The notes under the pieces: model-generated | What the model was told of the DNA's origin: nothing | Seen by the model: the letters and a program-made list of their open reading frames with translations, nothing else | Databases searched by the model: none | Translations under genes and position numbers: made by a program | Assembly: GCA_005805505.1 (NCBI GenBank) | Contig: SYMJ01000185.1 | Location: 1-37,739, forward strand | Direction of reading: 5' to 3' | DNA: 37,739 nucleotides | From: Verrucomicrobiales bacterium | Lineage (GTDB): Bacteria > Verrucomicrobiota > Verrucomicrobiia > Limisphaerales > UBA9464 | Shown: one piece after another, positions 1 to 8,463 of the stretch | Position numbering within the stretch: the stretch's first letter is position 1 | Layout: every line of letters begins with the position of its first letter

Positions 1-74
1 GATGCCGCGGAGCCCAGATACAAAGCTCCACATCTGGAGTTTCCACCCGAAAGACCTTGAGGCAGCGTTACCAC

Positions 75-1013
75 ATGATGACCCGACGGGATTTCATCCG
101 CTCCGCTGCCGGAGCCTCCGCCCTCGCCGCGGTCCTTCCGACAGGATGTGTTCGCGGCACCGCATACCAGGGCATCATCGATACCCACACCCACTTCTAC
201 GACCCCAGCCGGCCACAAGGCGTCCCATGGCCACCCAAAGACGATGCCGTGCTGTACCGCCGAGTCCTCCCCAGAGACTTCCGCGCACTGGCCGAACCCT
301 TGGGCATCACCGCCACCGTGGTCGTCGAAGCCAGTCCCTGGGAAGAAGACAACCAGTGGATCCTCGATCTGGCCGCACAAGACCCGTTCCTCATCGGTCT
401 GGTGGGCCACCTGAAACCCGGCCAACCCGGGTTCCGAGACCAACTCCTCCGCTTCGCGGCCCATCGCCGATTCCGCGGCATTCGAACCGGCGGATGGAAC
501 GGAGGCCTCCCCCTCAACGACCCGAATTGGAAACGGGACATCGCCCTCTTGGCTGACCACGATCTCAGCTTAGATTTAATCACTGGAGCCGACCAATTTC
601 CCGAAGCCGTCCGCATCGCCGAGGCATTCCCCAGCTTGCGCATTATCGTCGACCACTGCTGCAACGTACCCGTGCGCCAACCCCTGCCCGAGGCCTGGAT
701 CTCCGCCGTGCGCGCCGCACGCCGGCATCCGAACCTCATCATGAAAGTCTCCGGATTAGTTGAAGGCACCGGTCGATCCGACGGCACCGCCCCCCGCGAA
801 GTCGACGCCTACCGCTTCATCCTCGATCCGATCGCCGACGCCTTTGAAGAAGACCGCATGGTCTTTGGCAGCAATTGGCCTGTAAGCGAACGCTTCGCCC
901 CCTTGGCAACGGTCTTCGGCATCGTCGACGACTATTTCAGCCACCATGGATCCACCGCCCGATCCAAGTTCTTCACCCACAATGCCCAGCGCGTCTATCT
1001 CGGCACTCACTAA
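75..1013 (+). CDS. Tat-exported amidohydrolase family protein (COG3618 type)
   Basis: A 312-residue metal-dependent hydrolase of the amidohydrolase_2 (TIM-barrel) group that includes L-fuconolactonase and 2-pyrone-4,6-dicarboxylate hydrolase. The N-terminus (MMTRRDF) has a twin-arginine motif, then a hydrophobic Ala-rich stretch ending at a Cys, so it is probably exported folded and may be lipid-anchored. The metal motif HTH follows in IIDTHTHFYDP. Later landmarks are VDHCCN and FGSNWPVS near the C-terminus, where many relatives have Asp instead of the Asn. An in-frame TTG lies at 57, but ATG at 75 (or 78) begins right at the Tat signal and is preferred. The next gene begins 31 bp downstream on the same strand. 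Family assignment is firm; the lactone substrate is unknown. Confidence 0.85.
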   Translation: MMTRRDFIRSAAGASALAAVLPTGCVRGTAYQGIIDTHTHFYDPSRPQGVPWPPKDDAVLYRRVLPRDFRALAEPLGITATVVVEASPWEEDNQWILDLAAQDPFLIGLVGHLKPGQPGFRDQLLRFAAHRRFRGIRTGGWNGGLPLNDPNWKRDIALLADHDLSLDLITGADQFPEAVRIAEAFPSLRIIVDHCCNVPVRQPLPEAWISAVRAARRHPNLIMKVSGLVEGTGRSDGTAPREVDAYRFILDPIADAFEEDRMVFGSNWPVSERFAPLATVFGIVDDYFSHHGSTARSKFFTHNAQRVYLGTH

Positions 1014-1044
1014 AGCCCATCATTCCCCGCGCATTTTCCTCCGC

Positions 1045-2331
1045 ATGAACCCCCTGATTTTTTCCTTAGGATTGGTCGCCTCTCTGATGACGACCCAGGC
1101 AGCCAGCCTCCTCTTGAAGGACGGCTGGATCTTCACGGCCTCGGGTCCCATCCTGACCAACGCCTCCATCTTCATTCGCGACGGTCGCATCGAAAAAGTC
1201 GGTGCCGGCCTCACCGACAAGGCCGACACCGTCGTCGAATTGAAAGGTCAGCGAGTCTTCCCCGGATTGATCGCTCCCTCCACCGTGTTGGGACTGCTCG
1301 AAATCGATGCCCTTCGAGCTACACGCGACACCACCGAAGTCGGCGAATATTCTGCCGATGTCAGCGCCTGGATTGCCGTTAACCCAGACAGCGAACTCAT
1401 CCCCGTAGCCCGCGCCAACGGCTACACCCACGCTCATGTCATCCCCGGCGGAGGGACCGTCTCCGGCTTCAGCGGCCTCATCCAACTCGACGGATGGACC
1501 ATCGAAGACCTTACGATTGAGAAAGCCGTCGCCTTGCACGTCCAGTGGCCCGGTTTCGCCCTCGACACGACCCCTCAGCCTCCTGGAAAGAATGCGGGCC
1601 CGTCTCTTGAAGACCAAGTCCGAGACCGGGACCGCAAGCTGCGAGAAATCGACTCCTTCTTCACCGAGGCCACCGCCTATTCCGAGGCCAAGAAAGTCGC
1701 CAAGGAAGGCTTCAAAAACGTACCGGCTTGGGAGGCCATGCTGCCCGTCGTTCGAAAGGAGCGCCCCCTGTGGATTCACGTCAACGAAGCCCGGGGCATC
1801 CGGTCCGCGGCTGAGTGGTCCGTGCGCCGCGGATTCAAGGCGATCATCGCCGGCGGTCGCGACGCCTGGCGCGAAGCCGCCTACCTGGCCGAACACCACA
1901 TCCCGGTCGCTTACGAACACGTCTTCACCCAACCCGCTCGCGATACCGATGCGTACGATGTCCACTACTCCGCAGCCGCCGTTCTGAACAAAGCCGGAGT
2001 GCTCGTGGCCTTCAGCGAAGGCACCGGCCAATTCGGCACCAGTCAGATTCGCAACATCCCCTACTCCGCCGCTCAGGCACGTGCCTTTGGCCTCCCCTAC
2101 GACGAGGCCGTGCGAGGATTGACACTGAACGCCGCGCGGATGCTCGGAGTCTCCGACCGCCTCGGCTCCATCGAAGCCGGCAAAGAAGCCAGCCTCTTCG
2201 TCGCTGACGGAGATGTTCTAGATCTCAAGGCCACGGTCACCCGGATGTGGATTCGGGGACGCGAAATCGACTTATCCTCACGCCACACGCGCCTTTACGA
2301 AAAATACCGCAAGCGCCCCACCAAGCAGTGA
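1045..2331 (+). CDS. Exported amidohydrolase/imidazolonepropionase-like protein with altered metal site
   Basis: A 428-residue secreted or periplasmic protein. The N-terminal signal peptide (MNPLIFSLGLVASLMTTQAAS) fixes the start at ATG 1045; the frame is open further upstream, overlapping the previous gene. The fold signature of the amidohydrolase superfamily is present: an N-terminal beta-sandwich (LLLKDGWIFTASG..ILTNASIFIRDGRIEKVGAG), the GQRVFPGLIAPST junction, and the C-terminal LTLNAARMLGVSDRLGSIEAGKEASLFV segment. The usual HxH of PGxxDxHxH is missing and replaced by APSTVLGL. Other His residues remain (HVNEARG, AEHHIPVAYEHVF). Similar 'PGFIAPNT' proteins occur in Bacteroidota. It could be catalytic with a rebuilt site or non-enzymatic. 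Probably co-transcribed with the gene before it. Confidence 0.8.
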   Translation: MNPLIFSLGLVASLMTTQAASLLLKDGWIFTASGPILTNASIFIRDGRIEKVGAGLTDKADTVVELKGQRVFPGLIAPSTVLGLLEIDALRATRDTTEVGEYSADVSAWIAVNPDSELIPVARANGYTHAHVIPGGGTVSGFSGLIQLDGWTIEDLTIEKAVALHVQWPGFALDTTPQPPGKNAGPSLEDQVRDRDRKLREIDSFFTEATAYSEAKKVAKEGFKNVPAWEAMLPVVRKERPLWIHVNEARGIRSAAEWSVRRGFKAIIAGGRDAWREAAYLAEHHIPVAYEHVFTQPARDTDAYDVHYSAAAVLNKAGVLVAFSEGTGQFGTSQIRNIPYSAAQARAFGLPYDEAVRGLTLNAARMLGVSDRLGSIEAGKEASLFVADGDVLDLKATVTRMWIRGREIDLSSRHTRLYEKYRKRPTKQ

Positions 2332-2346
2332 TCCGACCGCTGCGAC

Positions 2347-3663
2347 TCACACCGATGAGTTCGCGGGAACCGAGGTGTCTTTCTTGAGGAACACGGTTTG
2401 GGTCGGGAACGCGAACTCCAATTTCTCAGCGTCGAAGCGTTCCTTGACCTGCAAATTCAACCCGTGGAGCGCGGTCTGATACGTGGGCAAATCGCGGGTC
2501 AGGCACTGGTGATTCACCTCGATATTGAGGGCGGAGGCATCGAAGCGGTTGAAGGTGACCTGACATTCCCCGGTCAACGAATGCGCAGTGAAGATGGACC
2601 GCAGCAAGCTCGCGGCAAAATCAATGCGGTGAGCCGGAGTGTCATACGTCAGGCCGTAGTTTAAGACGGTGCGTATGGAAGGCCGAGCCGAGACATTGAT
2701 GACCGTGTTGTTGCCCACCGACTTGTTCGGGAGGGTGATCAGGAACCCATCCGCATTGCGGACCTGGGTGGCTCTCAGGCCCATCGCCTCGACCACGCCA
2801 TCCACGTCGGAACCCACCTTGATGCGGTCCCCGACTTTGAATGGCTTATCCACGAACACCGCCACCGCACCGAACAAGTTGGCCACCGAATCCTGGGCGG
2901 CCAAACCAAAGGCCAATCCCAGCACCGACACCGAACCGAGGATCGCGGTAATATCAACACCGAGATTCCCCAACAACGTCAGCGAAGTGATCAGTATCAG
3001 CACCGCCTTGAGCAGTTTGCCGATGAGCAACACGAACTGATCGTTGAAGGCCACGTCGCCACCCTGTTTGGTCTGCCGGCGCCAAGCGGCTATCGCCAAG
3101 TCGATGACTCGCAGCGCGATGAAGGTCAAGGCGACGGCACCCACGATGAGAGACAATCGGGAGAGATTGATCTCGAGCCAACTCGGCCAGTCATAAAGCT
3201 CGAGCCCGATGTGGATGAGGAACACCAGGGTGATGGCCTTCACCGGGCCATCGGCCAACTTCACCAAGATATCGTCCCACTCCGTGAGCGTCTTGGCCCC
3301 CCAATGCTTCAGCCGGTTCTGAATGAACCAATCCAGTGCCCGAGAAAGGTAAAACGCCAAGATGAGGTAAACCACCGATGCGGCATACTGCCAACGAGGG
3401 ATTCCCAAGAACGGCTCCTCCATTCCCGGGATGCCGTTAATCCAAAAGGAAAGTTCAGTTTGATGGCTTTGGATGAACTGCTCATCAATCACCCTGCGCG
3501 TCAGGGCGCTGGCCTTGGAGGCCAGGTCCGTGCTCTTGGCAACGGTGGCGGTGTTCGTGGTTTCGGCAGCCAGTGAGAGAGACCACAAACTCCAAACCAG
3601 GGTGGCGGAGCAGAGAAACATCCCCAACTGAAGGAGGAGGCGTGGTTGCAGGCGTCGAATCAT
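2347..3663 (-). CDS. MscS-family mechanosensitive ion channel
   Basis: A 438-residue inner-membrane channel of the small-conductance mechanosensitive family, which releases solutes on osmotic downshock. After a signal-like N-terminus (MIRRLQPRLLLQLGMFLC) and a short extracytoplasmic segment there are about four membrane helices. The pore and beta-domain core is clear: GLAFGLAAQDSVANLFGAVAVF, DKPFKVGDRI, then VEAMGLRATQVRNADGFLITLPN. ATG 3663 is preferred over an in-frame TTG at 3702 because it sits directly before the hydrophobic N-terminus. The gene converges on the amidohydrolase (stop codons 15 bp apart) and follows truA by about 115 bp on the same strand, so it may be the last gene of that operon. 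Confidence 0.9.
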   Translation of the reverse strand: MIRRLQPRLLLQLGMFLCSATLVWSLWSLSLAAETTNTATVAKSTDLASKASALTRRVIDEQFIQSHQTELSFWINGIPGMEEPFLGIPRWQYAASVVYLILAFYLSRALDWFIQNRLKHWGAKTLTEWDDILVKLADGPVKAITLVFLIHIGLELYDWPSWLEINLSRLSLIVGAVALTFIALRVIDLAIAAWRRQTKQGGDVAFNDQFVLLIGKLLKAVLILITSLTLLGNLGVDITAILGSVSVLGLAFGLAAQDSVANLFGAVAVFVDKPFKVGDRIKVGSDVDGVVEAMGLRATQVRNADGFLITLPNKSVGNNTVINVSARPSIRTVLNYGLTYDTPAHRIDFAASLLRSIFTAHSLTGECQVTFNRFDASALNIEVNHQCLTRDLPTYQTALHGLNLQVKERFDAEKLEFAFPTQTVFLKKDTSVPANSSV

Positions 3664-3780
3664 CGGCGCTGACGAGTTAGTCGCCGAACCGACGACTGGC
3701 AAGGCAGATTCAGGGGCCCCGCAATTTCACTCCCCAGAATTTTCAAGACGACCGCACTAAGCTCTGAACCGAGCGATCAC

Positions 3781-4638
3781 TCACTCCACATCCGCTGGGT
3801 GTGGCCTGCGTGGCATCCCGGGCTTGCGGTAGAACACCTTCCACAAAACCAACCCCAGAGCTGGAGCAGTCATGCCCACCACCGTGCGATCGCGAGTCTG
3901 CAGCAGGGGGATTAGTTCCTCAGGCCGAAAGCGCCCATGCCCCACTTGCACCAGCGTGCCCACGATGCCCCGGCACATTTTGTACAAGAAGCCGTCGGCC
4001 TCGATAACCACCGTAATGCGGGAACCCGACCGAAGGACGTCGCACCGCGTCACGTTGCGGACGGTGTGGTGGCGCTCGTAACCCGGGGACGCACTGAACG
4101 CCAAAAAATCATGACACCCGACCAAGGTGGCCGCCGCAGCCTTCATCGCCCGCAAATCAATGGGTTTTGGCACGTGCCACTGCTGACGCAGCCCCAGTGG
4201 ATCATGCGCCGCATCATTCCAGACGGTGTATCGGTACTGCTTACCGATAGCGTCGAAACGGGCGTGGAAATCCGCCTTGGTCTGCGCGGCCGCCGTCACC
4301 CGAATGTCTTCCGGCAAGTGCGCATTGGCCGCCAAAATTAGTTTATCCGGGGTCATCCGCCATTCGGATCGGGGCACATCGAAATGCACCGACATCCCCC
4401 GGGCGTGAACTCCGGTGTCGGTACGACTGGAACTGACAACCCGGGGACCACAACGAAACAACCGGCCCAAGGCGACCTCTAGGCAGCCCTGGACCGTGAT
4501 GCCCTCGAGCTGCACCTGCCAGCCACGGTAAGCGGTGCCGTCGTAAGCGACGGTGAGTCGGATGCGTTGGAAGCCCTCGGGAGCCGAGTCCGGACGCTCA
4601 CGGGTGCGCTTCTTAGGAACTTCTTGCTCCGAGGACAT
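3781..4638 (-). CDS. truA: tRNA pseudouridine(38-40) synthase TruA
   Basis: A 285-residue TruA, which isomerises U38, U39 and U40 in the anticodon stem-loop of many tRNAs. Visible motifs are RLTVAYDGTAYRGWQ at the N-terminus and SSSRTDTGVHARGMSVHFD, which holds the catalytic Asp (residue 74). FLAFSASPGYERHHTVRNV and the C-terminal FLYKMCRGIVGTLVQVG are also present. ATG 4638 has AGGA eight bases upstream. A GTG at 4674, overlapping the ruvX stop as GTGA, would add 12 residues and give translational coupling. It follows ruvX in what looks like a nagB-ruvX-truA operon. The first ~22 residues (Lys/Arg/Glu-rich) lie outside the usual family core. Confidence 0.95.
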   Translation of the reverse strand: MSSEQEVPKKRTRERPDSAPEGFQRIRLTVAYDGTAYRGWQVQLEGITVQGCLEVALGRLFRCGPRVVSSSRTDTGVHARGMSVHFDVPRSEWRMTPDKLILAANAHLPEDIRVTAAAQTKADFHARFDAIGKQYRYTVWNDAAHDPLGLRQQWHVPKPIDLRAMKAAAATLVGCHDFLAFSASPGYERHHTVRNVTRCDVLRSGSRITVVIEADGFLYKMCRGIVGTLVQVGHGRFRPEELIPLLQTRDRTVVGMTAPALGLVLWKVFYRKPGMPRRPHPADVE

Positions 4639-4670
4639 CGTGGTTTCCTGGGAAGCGACACCCTCACCTC

Positions 4671-5084
4671 TCACAAGGTGAGACTGTCGAGGTATCCCTG
4701 CAGTAGAATGGCTGCTGCCGCCGCATCGATCTTGCCGCGCTGTTGGGCCGCCTTGGTGCCACCGCTGCGGAGGGCCTTGGCTGCCGACACGGTGGTGAGT
4801 CGTTCGTCCCAGGTTCGGATCGGCACCATAATCACATCCTTGAGCGCCGCCACAAACTCCCGCGCCTTGATGGCCGCCTCACCATAGGTGCCATCCATGT
4901 TGCGAGGCATGCCCACCACGATGAGTTCTACCTGCAGGGATCGGATGAGTTCCTTCACCCGTTCCACGAGAGCCAAAAATGGTTCGGCCGGAATGAACTC
5001 GACCGGACGGGCCATCATCCGCAGTTCGTCACTGACGGCGACGCCCACACGAACGGTACCGGGATCGAGGGCCAGGATACGCAT
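4671..5084 (-). CDS. ruvX: RuvX/YqgF-family nuclease (putative pre-16S rRNA / Holliday-junction nuclease)
   Basis: A 137-residue RNase H-fold protein of the RuvX/YqgF family. In other bacteria the family acts in 16S rRNA 5'-end maturation and has been proposed as a Holliday-junction resolvase. The first acidic residue is Asp7 in MRILALDPGTVRVGVAVSD. The other landmarks are VVGMPRNMDGTYGEAA and TWDERLTTVSA, followed by IDAAAAAILLQGYL. The length is typical. It begins 3 bp after the nagB stop and ends overlapping a possible truA GTG start, a strong sign of one operon. Confidence 0.93.
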   Translation of the reverse strand: MRILALDPGTVRVGVAVSDELRMMARPVEFIPAEPFLALVERVKELIRSLQVELIVVGMPRNMDGTYGEAAIKAREFVAALKDVIMVPIRTWDERLTTVSAAKALRSGGTKAAQQRGKIDAAAAAILLQGYLDSLTL

Positions 5085-5087
5085 AGC

Positions 5088-5867
5088 TCAGAGCAGTGAG
5101 GCGGAATCGGTGTCGATGAGCAGCACAGCCGCCGGGTTGCGTCGAAGCATCGAGGCCGGGCAGAGCGAATTCACAGGGCCCTGGAGCATATTCTTCACAG
5201 GCACCGCCTTGCGTTTTTCCGGCGCGACACAAACCACTTTCCGGGCAGTCATGAGGGCCGGCAACGTGAGCGTGAAGGCGTAGGGCGGCACCGTCTCCAG
5301 CGAGGAAAAATGCCCCTCCTTCACCTGCTGCATTTTGCAGGCGTCATCGAGTCGGACCAATTTGACCCACTCGGAATCATCCAAACGGGCAACGTGGGGA
5401 TCGTTGAAGGCCAGATGCCCGTTTTCTCCCACACCTAAGCAGCACAAATCGATGGCCTGCGACTCAAGCAGCGCCGTGTAGCGGGCGCATTCCACATGAG
5501 GGAGATCGCAATCACCGTGGATATAATGGAAGGCCTTGGGCTTCACCAGCGACTCGACCCGCTGCTTCATATGGTACCGGAAGCACGACGGATGATCAGC
5601 GGAGATGCCGAGGTATTCGTCCATGTGGAACAAGGTCACCTTGGACCAATCGATGCCACCCAAGGCCACGAGGTTCTTCAGGAACTGAATCTGGGAATTG
5701 CCGGTGGCCAGAATGGCCGCGGCCGAACCGTTGCGGGCAATGGTGTCCGCCAAATAGTTGCGGACATCCAGCGCCACATAAGATGCCAGATCGGGTTGGC
5801 TGGCGAAGACATGAACGTCCAGGGCATCGGCCTTGAACGAACGGACCGGGGCATGCGATTGACTCAT
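5088..5867 (-). CDS. nagB: Glucosamine-6-phosphate deaminase (NagB family)
   Basis: A 259-residue aldose-ketose isomerase/deaminase that converts glucosamine 6-phosphate to fructose 6-phosphate plus ammonia, feeding amino sugars into glycolysis. It shows the ATGNSQ phosphate-binding turn and the FHMDEYLG motif (Asp83, Glu84). The LGVGENGHLAFNDP motif (residues 144-157) includes catalytic His151. ATG 5867 is chosen over an in-frame TTG at 5879. ruvX starts 3 bp downstream, and an RbsA-like sugar ABC ATPase ends 61 bp upstream on the same strand, so sugar uptake and amino-sugar catabolism may be co-expressed. A 6-phosphogluconolactonase-like role is less likely given the motifs. Confidence 0.9.
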   Translation of the reverse strand: MSQSHAPVRSFKADALDVHVFASQPDLASYVALDVRNYLADTIARNGSAAAILATGNSQIQFLKNLVALGGIDWSKVTLFHMDEYLGISADHPSCFRYHMKQRVESLVKPKAFHYIHGDCDLPHVECARYTALLESQAIDLCCLGVGENGHLAFNDPHVARLDDSEWVKLVRLDDACKMQQVKEGHFSSLETVPPYAFTLTLPALMTARKVVCVAPEKRKAVPVKNMLQGPVNSLCPASMLRRNPAAVLLIDTDSASLL

Positions 5868-5928
5868 TGAATTGCCCAACCATGTCCTGAGATCTGCCCA
5901 AGGACAAGATTCAGACGCAGGGACTCAA

Positions 5929-7458
5929 TCAACGCTCCGGTGGGTGGGCTGGAGACACCGGGTCGCCGCCTTCGACGGCTGCCGCCAACAGGGACGCTTC
6001 GGTCCATTGATTAGTCGGCCGGAGGGCCACCAACTGGCCTCGATGAAAAACTCCGATGGTGTCACAGACCCCTAGGAGTTCCGGCAGGTAAGAACTGGCC
6101 ATCACGACGGCTTTGCCCTGAGACGCGGCCGCATCAATCTGGCGGTAAATGTGCACCTTGCTGCCGACATCAATGCCCCGGGTTGGTTCATCGAGGAGCA
6201 ATACCAGGGAGTCGTGGTACATGAGACGCCCAAAGGCCACTTTCTGTTGATTGCCACCGGAAAGCTCATGGACCGGCTGGGAAGGACTGTGGGCACGGAT
6301 GTCTAGAGGCTTCATCCATGCCTGGGCCTCCCGATGCTCCGAGGGCGGATGCCAAAAACCCCAACGCACCAAGTCTCCGGGCCGGGTAATGAACAAGTTT
6401 TCCGCGATGCTTCGAGCGAGAAGCAGTCCGTCCTCCTTTCGATTTTCGCTCAGAAAGCCAACTCCCTCGGCCCAACGCTGCCGGGGAGAATTGGATGAAA
6501 TATCTAAGTCACCCAAATGGACTGTCCCCGACCGAATGGCGTCCAACCCGAAGGCAGCGCGCAAGGTCTCGGAGCGACCCGCACCCACCAGACCAAACAA
6601 CCCAAGGACCTCTCCCCGCCGCAAACTGAAGGTCACCGCGCGGGGTTTCTCGACGCCCTGCAGCGCCGCAACCCGAAACACATTCTCGCCCAACGACCGC
6701 GGACTTCTCGGGTAAAGGTCCTGAACCTCACGCCCCACCATGATCCGAATGAGTTCCGGATTGGCGATGTCCGACAGCGCCCCAGTGGCCACGCTGGCGC
6801 CATCTCGCAAGACCGTAAAGCGCGAACAAACCCGGCGGGATTCCTCCAAGAAGTGGGAGACATACAGCAGGCTAACCCCCTCTTTGCGCAGGCGATCCAG
6901 CACAGCAAAGAGGTGCTCGGTGTCGGCACGGGTCAGGCTCGACGTCGGCTCATCGAGAATGAGCACCCGCGGCTTGGACCGCAGGGCCCGAGCGATCTCG
7001 ACGAGCTGCTGCTGGGCGATGGGCAACTCCCCGGAGACCGCGTCCAGTGGAATACTCTCAGCCCCCAGATGCCTCAGAGCCTCGGTGGCCAACTGCCGCT
7101 GACGCGATCGATCCACCCACCCCCAGCGGGAGGGTTCTTCGCCCAGGGTGATGTTCTCAGCCACCGTCAGGTGTGGGGCCAAATTAAGTTCCTGATGAAT
7201 CATCGCCACGCCCGCGCGCTGAGCGGCAATGGGATCAACCGGCTGGTACTCCGCACCGTCGAGCATCATGGAGCCCGCATCCGGCTCATGGATTCCGCTC
7301 AAGATTTTGAGCAGCGTGCTTTTTCCCGCCCCATTCTCCCCGATGAGGGCATGGGCCTCACCCAGCCCCAGCGACAGACTCACCCCCCGCAGCGCCTGGG
7401 TGGCACCGAAGGATTTTTCGATTCCGTTGAGTTCTAGTCGGGTTGGCACGGGAAGCAT
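5929..7458 (-). CDS. Sugar ABC transporter ATP-binding protein, RbsA/MglA type (double ATPase)
   Basis: A 509-residue cytoplasmic ATPase with two fused ABC domains, as in carbohydrate CUT2 importers. Domain 1 has an intact Walker A (GENGAGKST, residues 40-48), a degenerate signature (VSGELPIAQQQ) and Walker B (RVLILDEPTSSL). Domain 2 has the divergent P-loop typical of this family (GLFGLVGAGRSE), a good signature (LSGGNQQKVAFGRL) and Walker B (VLLLDEPTRGIDVG). ATG 7458 is used; only a weak purine-rich stretch precedes it. No permease or periplasmic sugar-binding gene lies nearby: the upstream neighbour is divergent and nagB is downstream. It must pair with a permease encoded elsewhere. The sugar cannot be read from sequence. 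Confidence 0.92.
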   Translation of the reverse strand: MLPVPTRLELNGIEKSFGATQALRGVSLSLGLGEAHALIGENGAGKSTLLKILSGIHEPDAGSMMLDGAEYQPVDPIAAQRAGVAMIHQELNLAPHLTVAENITLGEEPSRWGWVDRSRQRQLATEALRHLGAESIPLDAVSGELPIAQQQLVEIARALRSKPRVLILDEPTSSLTRADTEHLFAVLDRLRKEGVSLLYVSHFLEESRRVCSRFTVLRDGASVATGALSDIANPELIRIMVGREVQDLYPRSPRSLGENVFRVAALQGVEKPRAVTFSLRRGEVLGLFGLVGAGRSETLRAAFGLDAIRSGTVHLGDLDISSNSPRQRWAEGVGFLSENRKEDGLLLARSIAENLFITRPGDLVRWGFWHPPSEHREAQAWMKPLDIRAHSPSQPVHELSGGNQQKVAFGRLMYHDSLVLLLDEPTRGIDVGSKVHIYRQIDAAASQGKAVVMASSYLPELLGVCDTIGVFHRGQLVALRPTNQWTEASLLAAAVEGGDPVSPAHPPER

Positions 7459-7579
7459 TCAGATTTTCTCGGAGCCGGCCCGCAGACAAAGAACCTGCGG
7501 CAACCTGACTCTCGGAAATCGTGACGACCAAACTAGCGATCCACTCCCAATGCCTTCAAGCTTCGGTCTGCGTCCGAGA

Positions 7580-8395
7580 ATGATCACCATGGAGCCTGCC
7601 CTCAATCCTCCGCCCCCTCCTGCGCGTCTGGGAGTGAACCGCGCCGGCTACCGCGGCGAGAGAATCGACGCTGCAAGTCTCCTGAAGGAAATCCGCTTTC
7701 TGGCGAACCGTAACGGATTCACCGAGCATGTCTCCGCGGTGGGTGTTCATGAGCTCGTCTTCTTGTCCCGTCTCGGTCAACCCGGTCCGCGATGCTACCT
7801 CTCGGCCGGAATCCACGGCGACGAACCCGCAGGACTAGTGGCCCTGCGCGATTTGATCCGGGACAATGCCTGGCCCGACGACCTTAACCTAGGAATTTGC
7901 CCGTGCCTCAATCCCCAGGGCTGCGAGCTGGGCACGCGCGAAAACGCCGCGGGCCTCGACCTGAACCGCGACTACCGATCCCCGCGGTCCATCGAGGTCC
8001 GGCTCCACCTCGAGTGGCTGTCCTCGCTCCCGCCTTGGAACATGTCGATTTGCCTGCACGAAGACTGGGAATCGCACGGCTTCTACCTGTACGAATTGAA
8101 TCCGGGGAACCTGCCCTCGCTGGCCGGTCCCATACTCGAGTCGGTGCGTGCGGTGTGCCCCATCGACCACTCACCCTGGATCGACGGAAAAGAGTCCACC
8201 GCACCTGGACTCATCCGACCCACGATCGATCCCACGCAACGGCCCGATTGGCCGGAGTCCTTCTGGTTGCTCCAGAACGGATGTCCGAAAGGCTACACCC
8301 TAGAAGCCCCCTCCGACTGGCCGCTGCCCGTCCGGGCCAAGGCCTTGCAAACAGCCGTGCAAACAGCCGTGCACTGTCAGGCTCTCCGCGCCTGA
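7580..8395 (+). CDS. M14-family zinc carboxypeptidase / succinylglutamate desuccinylase-like protein
   Basis: A protein of about 271 residues with the zinc-carboxypeptidase fold. The zinc ligands are visible as H..E in the AGIHGDEPAG motif and a distal His in SICLHEDWES. NPQG and LDLNRDYR match the substrate Arg/Asn region of MpaA-like murein peptide amidases, and YTLEAPSDWP supplies the probable catalytic Glu. No signal peptide is seen, so it is probably cytoplasmic, which fits a role in recycling murein peptides or another amidated substrate. Candidate starts are ATG 7550, 7580 and 7589; GAGA at 7576-7579 spaces best to 7589. It is divergent from the ABC ATPase gene and is followed by recF after 68 bp. 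Confidence 0.75.
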   Translation: MITMEPALNPPPPPARLGVNRAGYRGERIDAASLLKEIRFLANRNGFTEHVSAVGVHELVFLSRLGQPGPRCYLSAGIHGDEPAGLVALRDLIRDNAWPDDLNLGICPCLNPQGCELGTRENAAGLDLNRDYRSPRSIEVRLHLEWLSSLPPWNMSICLHEDWESHGFYLYELNPGNLPSLAGPILESVRAVCPIDHSPWIDGKESTAPGLIRPTIDPTQRPDWPESFWLLQNGCPKGYTLEAPSDWPLPVRAKALQTAVQTAVHCQALRA

Positions 8396-8463
8396 GATGC
8401 TCCGACGACGACCGCGTTCCAGCTTGGACACTCCAGCCACCTCACTCCCACACTGCAGCTGGC

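Noticed and set aside
75-1013. Asn for Asp in the FGSNWPV motif as a dead active site
   Set aside because: As far as I recall, GSN(W/F)PV is common among COG3618 proteins, so it does not by itself show loss of activity.
1066-2031. Long open frame on the minus strand across the second amidohydrolase gene
   Set aside because: It is Gly/Val/Asp-rich with no domain and lies entirely antisense to a convincing exported protein; it is a GC-bias shadow.
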